DNA from: Patiria miniata
Lineage: Eukaryota; Echinodermata; Asteroidea; Valvatida; Asterinidae
Assembly: GCF_015706575.1 (NCBI RefSeq)
Contig: NW_024037050.1
Coordinates: forward strand, 3,348,001 to 3,412,000
Length of the DNA stretch: 64,000 nt
Direction of reading: 5' to 3'
In this document: positions 52,001-61,000 of the stretch, in pieces
Layout: each line of letters starts with the position of its first letter
Position numbering within the stretch: the first letter of the stretch is position 1
The notes under the pieces: model-generated
Told to the model about the DNA's origin: nothing
The model's database searches: none
Seen by the model: the letters and a program-made list of their open reading frames with translations, nothing else
Made by a program: the position numbers and the translations under genes

Positions 52001-55000
52001 ACTTCACCCGAGAACATTGAACTTCAGGCAGGTACAACGCTTGGATATCTGCATGAAGTTGATGCGGTTGAACTCATAGCCGAGCAGGAAAACTGTGAAA
52101 CCGATCACCTCTATCGAGTAATGCGAGTGTGCAGAGAGCATGCCCGCCCAACGTCATACGCAGTCAACCCAGTCAGTCCCGCCGTCCCCGACACCCCAAA
52201 TCCTTCTGACAAGTGGTCAGAAAACCTACAGAAACTGTACGAGAGGAGTTGTGAAAACCTGTCCCCACACCAGCAGGAAGCATTGTGTGAACTTTTGGCT
52301 AGCCACGAGAACACTTTTGCCAAATCCGCGGAGGATTTGGGAAAAACGTCAATAGTGCAGCACACTATTGACACCGGCGACGCACGCCCCATACGACAGC
52401 CTCCCCGCCGTCCCCCCAAGGCATTTCAGGGCGAGGAAGAGAAAGTTCTCGAAAGCCAACTCAAGGCGGGTGTGATCCGCGAGTCAACATCCCCCTGGGC
52501 ATCACCAATGGTTTTTGTCAGGAAAAAGGACAGCACAACTCGTCCGTGTGTCGACTATCGTAAGCTGAACGATGTTACGCGCCGTGACGCGTATCCCCTA
52601 CCCCGTGTTGATGACTGCCTAGATTGCCTGAGTGGGGCAAAAATCTTCAGCACCCTCGATCTGCAGTCGGGCTACTGGCAGATTGAAGTGAAGAAGGAAG
52701 ACCGCCCCAAAACCGCGTTCGTAACCCGAAGTGGACTGTACGAGTACGTGACCATGCCTTTTGGGTTATGCAACGCACCCAGTACCTTTGAGCGCTGTAT
52801 GGAGCTAGTACTCAAAGGTTTGCAATGGCGAACTCTGCTGATATATCTAGACGATATCATCATCCTGTCATCAACATTTTCCGAGCATATTGAGCGTCTT
52901 GGTGAAGTCCTACGCCGACTAGGAAACGCTGGACTGAAGCTGAAACCGAGCAAGTGTGAACTCTTCCAGACGGAAGTTCTGTTCCTCGGTCACATCATCA
53001 CACCAGATGGTGTCAAACCAGACCCTAGTAAAGTTTCTGCTGTGCAGAACTGGCCCACCCCCAAGAACATAACTGAAGTACGCTCTTTCCTGGGACTATG
53101 TTCTTACTACCGTAGGTTCATGGCCCAATTCGCCACGATAGCCAGCCCCTTACATCGTCTGTTAGAGGCCGGACAGACGTTTAAGTGGACTCATGACTGT
53201 CAAGCGGCTTTTGAGAAATTAAAGGCCGCCCTCACCGGCAACGAAGTCATGTCATACCCCAATGATGATGGGTTATTCATCATTGATACCGATGCTTCAG
53301 ATAGTGGCATCGGTGCTACTCTATCGCAACTCCAGTGGTGTGATCGGACCCAGAGGGAGGAAGAACGGCCGATAGCATATGCTAGTCGGTCGATGACAAA
53401 GCCGTAGCGTCGCTACTGCACTACGAGGAGAGAACTCCTCGCAATTGTCACCTTCCTTCAGTACTTCCGACACTACCTACTGGGCAAACAGTTCCTCATC
53501 AGAACTGACCACAGCGCTCTTCGATGGGTCATGTCTTTTCGTGAGCCTGTCGATCAGATGGCAAGATGGCTTCAAATCTTGTCTCAGTTCGACTTCAAAA
53601 TCGAACATCGACCAGGGAGGAAACATGGCAACGCAGATGCCCTCTCTAGGGTGCCATGTGACCCTGACGATTGTCCGTGCTACGACGGAACGACCATACT
53701 CGCTGAACTCCCCTGCGGCGGTTGCGAGAAGTGCAAAGCCAAAAGCGAGCTGTGGTCCGATTTTTCGAAAGTCGACGATGTGGTCCCCCTTTCGACCAGA
53801 CGAGTAAACGCTACCTCCGCTGAAGTTCAATTCCCAAAGAGAACTTCAGCTGCTGACGATCAGCCCTCGAGCAATGACGTCAACCCTCAGGCCAAACCCG
53901 TATCCCCACGGACAGTCCTCGTACTGATGGCAACGTTGGTAACCCTCCTACTGGTTCCTGTGTGTAGCATTGGTAAACTTATTTGGCGCTCGTGCAGTGA
54001 GTTTACCTGCAGCGACTTTGACGATGGACAGTTCAAAGGTCGTTTTTCGCACACAGCCACGCCTACTGGAGAAACTCCCGGGCAAGCCAATTTGCCCACA
54101 GCCATTCGGGTAGTACGGCCGAACAACCGAACTAAACCTGCTACAAAATCCTCTGATTCAGCTGGAAGAGAGATGAACTGCAACGCGCCCTGCATCCCGC
54201 AAAAGGATGCCGATGCCGGTTCAAGTGCCGGGCAGCAACTTGCAGAACAATCGAGTCCAACCGGACAGCAAGACGACCAAGATGGTGAGGTCACGAGTGA
54301 TCGTGCCCCTCCTAGCGCCCCCGCCGGTCCCAGCGCCGGACGAGCCACATCTTGGGTCGGTGGCTACACGACAGAGGAAATAGCTAATCTGCAGAGAGCA
54401 GATCCAGACCTGAAGATCATCATTGAGTTGATGACCAAATCACCTGAGAGACCAAGCAGAGACCAGATAGCACGCGAAAGTCCCACCACTAGGAACTTGT
54501 GGTTGCTATGGCAACAGCTGGTGCTAAAAGACGGTGTTCTTTTTAAAAGATGGGTAACTCCTGACCAGACCCAATCTTACCTGCAACTTGTGATTCCTCA
54601 AGCACTGCAGAGTGCCGTTCTTCAAGCTGCACACGACGCCGTCACCTCTGCTCACCTCGGGGTGAAGAAAACTGCTCAGAAGATCAAATGCCAGTTTTAC
54701 TGGTACAGGCTTAAGGAAACAGTTCGTGACTGGGTCCGCAAGTGTGCTAAGTGTGGTGCCCGCAAAAGGCCACACACAACCCCCAGGGCACACCTCGAGG
54801 ATTATCGAGTCGGAGCACCGATGGACAGACTAGTCACGGACATCCTTGGTCCATTCCCTATCAGTGACAATGGGAACAAATACATCCTTTTAGTCGGTGA
54901 CCAATTCACAAAGTGGATGGAGGCTTATCCGATTCCCGACCAAAAGGCAGAGACGGTGGCTCATAAAATCGTCTACGAATATATTTCCCGTTTTGGCCCA

Positions 55001-58000
55001 CCCCTTGACATTCACTCCGACCAAGGCCGAACTTATGAGTCTCATCTCATGCAACAAGTTTGTAAGCTGTTGGAGATCCACAAGACTCGAACTTCCCCAT
55101 ACCATCCATCCGCCAATGGACAGGCGGAGAGATTCAATCAAGTTCTGGTTGACATGATCGCAGTGTATGTTGACAGTGACCAACGCAATTGGGACATCCA
55201 CCTCCCACTTCTAACTTCAGCGTACAGAAGTTGCCAGCATGAATCTACAGGTTACTCGCCTAATATGCTGATGTTAGGTCGAGAAACCCATCTACCAATT
55301 GCGCTTGTACTCGGTGGCCCCAACACAGAGGACCAACCTCAAGATGAATGCGAGTATGTTGCATCCGTGAGGAAACGGATGGAAACCGTCCATCATCTGG
55401 TTCGCCAACATCTTGGTAAATCCGCTGAAAGACAGAGGAAAGACCACGATCCCCGAGTTTCCCAAAGAAACTATCAAATTGGTGACTTGGTGTACATGCG
55501 AGACAGCACAAAAACCCCTGGGTTATCTCCCAAGCTAAAACGAGCTAAATGGGCAGGCCCCTGCGTCATTCTCAGCACATTGAGTGATCTTCTGTTTGAA
55601 GTCCGGTTCAAGCAACGGGGAAGAACAAAAATTCTTCACCATGACCGACTTAAGCAGTATCTCAGTGACGAGGTCCCAAAATGGATGCTGGACCTTCGTA
55701 AAACTTTGATGGAGAAGGGTTCTCTTTCAAAGGATGATGCTGTCCCCCGCAGTAACGCCAGGAAAACATCCAGCACCAAACGCGCTGATGACCCCTCATC
55801 AGCCCCGCCTGCTACAGTATCTGTTTCCCCGACACCAACTGTAGCGCCCTCTGCGACAGGAACTTCGCCCTTGTCAGAGAGGAGGAGTACCCGTTCTAAG
55901 AGAAGGCCAGCGAGACTTCAGGATTATTTCTAGTCTCCCAGCTCCGTTTCCACGACGCTTATTCATGGTCGATGAACTGCGCCGATAAACTCAGTGTTTT
56001 TCCCTCCATCGTTATGGACACTGAACTTTTATTTTCGTCGTTTTAGATGAATATTTACCTTCTTTTTGTTTTGATTATCTCTCATTTATCCGCATTTAAA
56101 GGAAATGTAACCGTTCCTTGTTTTCTTTATGTTCACTTTTAAGTTTTGCACTTTTTGCATGTTTTTTAGCGCTCCATTTATCTTTGCTTTTCCTTAACTC
56201 TTGTTATTCAGTAATTCCTTTTATTACAACGAGGACGTTGTAAAAACTAGGGGGAGATAGTGTTGCGTTCCCGCAAATTGCGTAGTTTACTTCTTTCCAC
56301 ACCAATCCATTCCACTCCGTGCACAGCGTAATGCTTGCAGCGATCCTGTGTGCCCTCACACAGCGCGAAGCTTACCACGAAGTCTTAGACACACGTATAA
56401 GTGTGCAGCACACTGTACAGTACGCTATTGTATAGCGCGCAATGCGTGTAGCACTCACTGCTATTGAACATGTACCGCCATGGGACATGTACTTAGGACT
56501 TAGGCCATTTTCCGTCCACCTTTCCCCGGAGTCGATGCGAATTCCCCTCACACACCTTACCTCGCATCCGACCCACATTGACCCCGAGCATTTAGCGAAT
56601 GTGGCTCGCTAAAACCTACCCGTGTATTCACCCCTTAGTGACCCCGTACACCCCAGCGAGTGTGTCCCGCTAACCCACTGGCCGAGAACTACGGTAGCTA
56701 GAGGTCGGGTTACGTCCTTCATCTCATGGTTTTACTCCATAGCATTAGTGTGTAGATTCTTACCTAGTCTAGAGACTAAGTCTTGTACACAAACCTATGT
56801 ACCGAGAAGTTATTCCCTTTCCCTTTTCCTTGAGGATCAGTTCCCCGTAAGGCACCCACGAGTGATCGTACTTCGCCCGCTAACCACTGCTCTCGGACTT
56901 TCTTCCACTAGAATGTCCAAGTCAGTCGTGTACAAATCTCCCATAGAGAACTTTCCCCGTGCCTTTGTACACGGATGCATTATTCATAACTACTAGAATC
57001 CAATGCTCCCATTGGCTAAGACGCGCCCCCAAAAGTCTATATAAAGCGCGCAGAAATAGTAATTCTGGTCATTGTTGTACTGGGCTCTTCCCCAGTAGGT
57101 TCCTGAGCTCTGACCTACACAGAGCTCCCGCACGTATGATGCGTTAGATTGTTGCTCTGGGCTCTGACCCCGACAGAGTTCCTGACATGTACACATGTAC
57201 GCCTTAACTTTACATTGTATATAGTGCGCCCTCTATTGACCTGAGATGTAAATAATCACGAATAAAGTACTAGAGTGTGTGTGTAAGATATTTGTATCTG
57301 ACTCTTTATTTGATAATGTCTCTCAACCCAGAGAGACGTTACAATATGTTAAGAGATGAAGTTGGACATAATAATACCGGAGTCTTATATAGTGCACGTA
57401 TCTACCAACAATTAGGTACTCAAGGCGCTGGAAATTATGACTATTAGTAAAGAAAAGTTAATAAAGTTTAGAAATATGAGACCCATTAGGTAGCACCTTA
57501 TAATGGTTAACAAGGTGCTGTGGCGCATATTGCAGCCACTGCCAGAAACACCGGGGCAAACCCTTCTCTTAGCGATAAGTGTTACTGGATTCTTTAACAT
57601 GCATTACACAACACACAGGACCTACGGCTTTACGTCCCATCCGAAGGACGAAGCAAAAATGGTAAAGTGCCTTGCTCAAAAGCACAAGCACTATGTTCCC
57701 ACGGTCAGGATTCGAACATACATGTATGTACCACGGCACACAAGTCGAACACCGTAAATGAACTACAGCACCCCACAGAACTGCAGCACCCCACCCCATG
57801 TTGGTTAAATGCAGAAGTTGACGCCAATCTCATTTCTTAATCGGCGGGGGATGGGGGGGGGGGGGTTAGTAATTGCTTATTCAAATCTTGCGATTTATTT
57901 GTTGTGAAACACTTTATCACACTGGTGTGAAACATTCTTGCTATAATGTGGGCATTACATGGCCATTTATAAATATTATGTCTTTTGCAAATCATGTTTC

Positions 58001-61000
58001 TGTTTCTAGGACTCCTTGGGCGGAAACGCGAAGACGTATATAATTGCCAACGTGCATCCTGGAGCAAAGTAAGTGTTCTAAAAAAATGCATTATTCGTGA
58101 ACTGCTCTTTCATTGCTTTTTGGTCATCTTTGGAGTTTGGGTTGGGAGTAATTAAGATTCACTTTTTTATATTTCCCAGATGTTTTGGCGAAACACTCTC
58201 AACGTTAAACTTCGCACGGAGAGCCAAGATGATCAAGAACAAGGTACTCTCATATTTTTCTTGATTGTCAGTAATTGTTTTTTAATTAATCATCATATAT
58301 TACTTACTTCATGTACGTTATTGCTAAGAACCTGACTCGAGCTGAATATTTGACTCGACCCGACTACCGCTGTGATTCGAATTGACTTGACTTGACTCGA
58401 TGACTCGACTCGACTCGACTCGACTCACACAAATCAGTGACTCATTACAACTCTGCCTTCTGAATTTACATAATAGGTTAATACAAATATTGACTGCTTC
58501 GAGTGGTGTAGTTAAAACTAGCCTCCCGAGGTGATCCATGAAGCATTCTATTTTCTCAAGGCGAAGCCGAGGGAAAATAGGATGCTCCATGGATCACCGA
58601 GGGGGTCACTTGTACATTGGGGTCACCGATGGGGTCACTTGTACCTTGCTTGCAGGCTGTGGTGAATGAAGACACGCAAGGCAACACACTCCACCTGCAG
58701 ATGGAAATCAAACGGTTGCGCGAGCAACTCCTGCAATACAGGCATATCCCGCAGGATCCAAATACCTCAGGTACTTAAATCTAACTTGAATTTGGGAGTA
58801 GATTTGAGTACTTTTATCCCCCACTGTTGGCCCTCTCAAACCCTCCCATTCTTTCACTACCGCAGAGCTGAAAAAGTGTGTCGCATCAAACCTATCAGTT
58901 GAAGGTTTTGACGGCTTCAAACTGTCACCAGGCAATACCACCAACAGTAGGAGGGTAAACCTGTCTAAAGGGTTCATGCAATGGATATTTCTCAGGAACA
59001 CATTTTGTGCAACTTTCTACTCCTCCTAAATGTATGAGGGCTGTTTGACATCCCTTTTGGTTAATTTGACCGAAAGGTGCACTTCTTTCAATTTGCTAAT
59101 AAAAAAGCATTTACAGGTTCCAGATACAAAACCATCGCCCCCTCAATCTGGCTGCCAGACGCACACATTTACAAAATTACAACACCGTCTGCAAATGGTG
59201 CCCCACTAAATTTAGTTCAAAATATATGGGAGCCCAGATAGGCCACATAAAGCTTACACTTGATCGTAACCCCATCTAAAAACACTTTAAAATTTTGCAC
59301 CAGCGGTGCAGCAGCAGTGAGTATGGCAGTTTTGAGACATCATTTTGCCGACGCGCAAGGCTACGGCAACGCCAGTGCAGACCAGAAACCGGAGACTTTA
59401 TTTTTTGGTCTTAGACCATTTGACTTTTTAACCACAACAGAGATTTGGACAGAAATGTTCAGTACTTGACTTTTGTCATTTTTGATGTCATTGTTTGAAG
59501 CCTGTCCTTACTATGTGAATGTAAATGCCGAACAAATTTGAGTGTCGAAAGAAAAAAAGTGTGATTTCTGCAGTTTAGATTAAAACAACTCTCAGTTATA
59601 CTGATGTGGATGCCTTGATCATCATTATTGCTGGTAGACTGATAGTAAAGGTCTTAAACATGATACAGCTTTCCTCTGCTTGTTGGACATTTTGCTGTTC
59701 AGGCATGCACACACCCACAAGTCTAACCACCCCTAGCAACGCCGTATCAGCTATCCATGGAAACGGCGAGAAGAAATGGAGGAGTTATTTCCTGGATGCA
59801 ATGTACCTCAGGGAGAAGACTGACATCGAAAAAAAGGTACGACCAAACTCAACCCCCACTTTGTTTTGTTTGGGTTTTTCTCTGCTCTTGACTGGGTCTT
59901 TACTTTGACTTCTCATTAGAAATCCTGTTTAAAAGGCCCATGCAGTGTAATTTTTGTAATGGAGTTTCAAAAATGATGCTTTGTGGAGACCCAAATATAA
60001 TATAGAACAAAAGTTTGTAAAGGTCTCCACAAGGCAATTTGTGAAGGTGGATAGGTCTCCACAAGGATTTCACGAAATATGGATTTTACTCAAAAACTAG
60101 GAATTTCCAAGGTATATTTATCGTCACAAATTAAACTATTTTATTTAAGTGATGTTGAGAGGGTGGTGAGAGGTTCAAAACAGTCTTGACCTCAAAAATG
60201 TTCCAGAAAATCGCTGTCCATTTTCCTATAATGTAGTATTTGATTACTCAAAACTGCGTTTGACCAAATGTTTGGATATTCAAAACTGAAAGCTGCAACT
60301 GCACACTGCACTGGTAAAAAGTTGCATAAAGAGTGTGCCAGTTAAAACTGGCGTGCGGCAATCAATATGGGGCACTGGAGTGTTTTGCAGTAAGTATTTT
60401 TTAACTGTAAAAAGGCTTTAACCTGCTACCAGGATTTGAACAATGAACCAACATTGACAATAAAGTTACCGTTATCGTTTCGGTTTGCGGTAACACCATG
60501 TGGTAATAACTACTGCTTGGAAGATATTAGTTCTGAAAAGAACTTGTCCTACTTATTATCAACTTGCTAAGTAGTTTTTTTTTCTGATAAGAACAGTCCT
60601 GCTGTAAGTTCTAAACGAACTTGTCTTTGGTCTAGAACTTACAGCTGGACTGTTCTTATCAGAACAAAACAAAAACTACTTAGCAAAGTTGATAATAAGC
60701 AGGACAAGTTCTTTTCAGAAGTAATATCTTCTAAGCAGTAGTTATTACCACATGGTGTTACTGCAAACCGAAACGATACCGATACCCCACCATGCAAAGC
60801 CTCAAATCTTATAAAGTTACCATTGATAAAAAAGTGGTACCTGACAAAAAACGCCCCACCTTTGTGTGTTTTGTGTGATAGGATCGATAACTGATCAAAT
60901 ATTTGAGTATTCGATACATTCAGGACATCCCTATTCCAGAAATTGCTTACATGTATGCTACAATTGCCTCTTAGTTCTCGCACAAGGAAACTTGCCAAAA

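Larger units (their letters stand above)
48932..57343 (+). mobile_element. Gypsy-type LTR retrotransposon, nearly complete, in KIF15 intron 9
   Basis: The element has two LTRs of about 1082 bp, a primer-binding site, gag, a -1 frame pol with protease, reverse transcriptase, RNase H and integrase in the Gypsy order, and a polypurine tract. Flanking ATAT (48928-48931 and 57344-57347) is the target duplication. A 5-bp reading (AATAT) is also possible if the LTR ends one base earlier. No env-like frame follows pol. It runs in the same direction as KIF15 and accounts for 84 % of intron 9. Confidence 0.95.
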
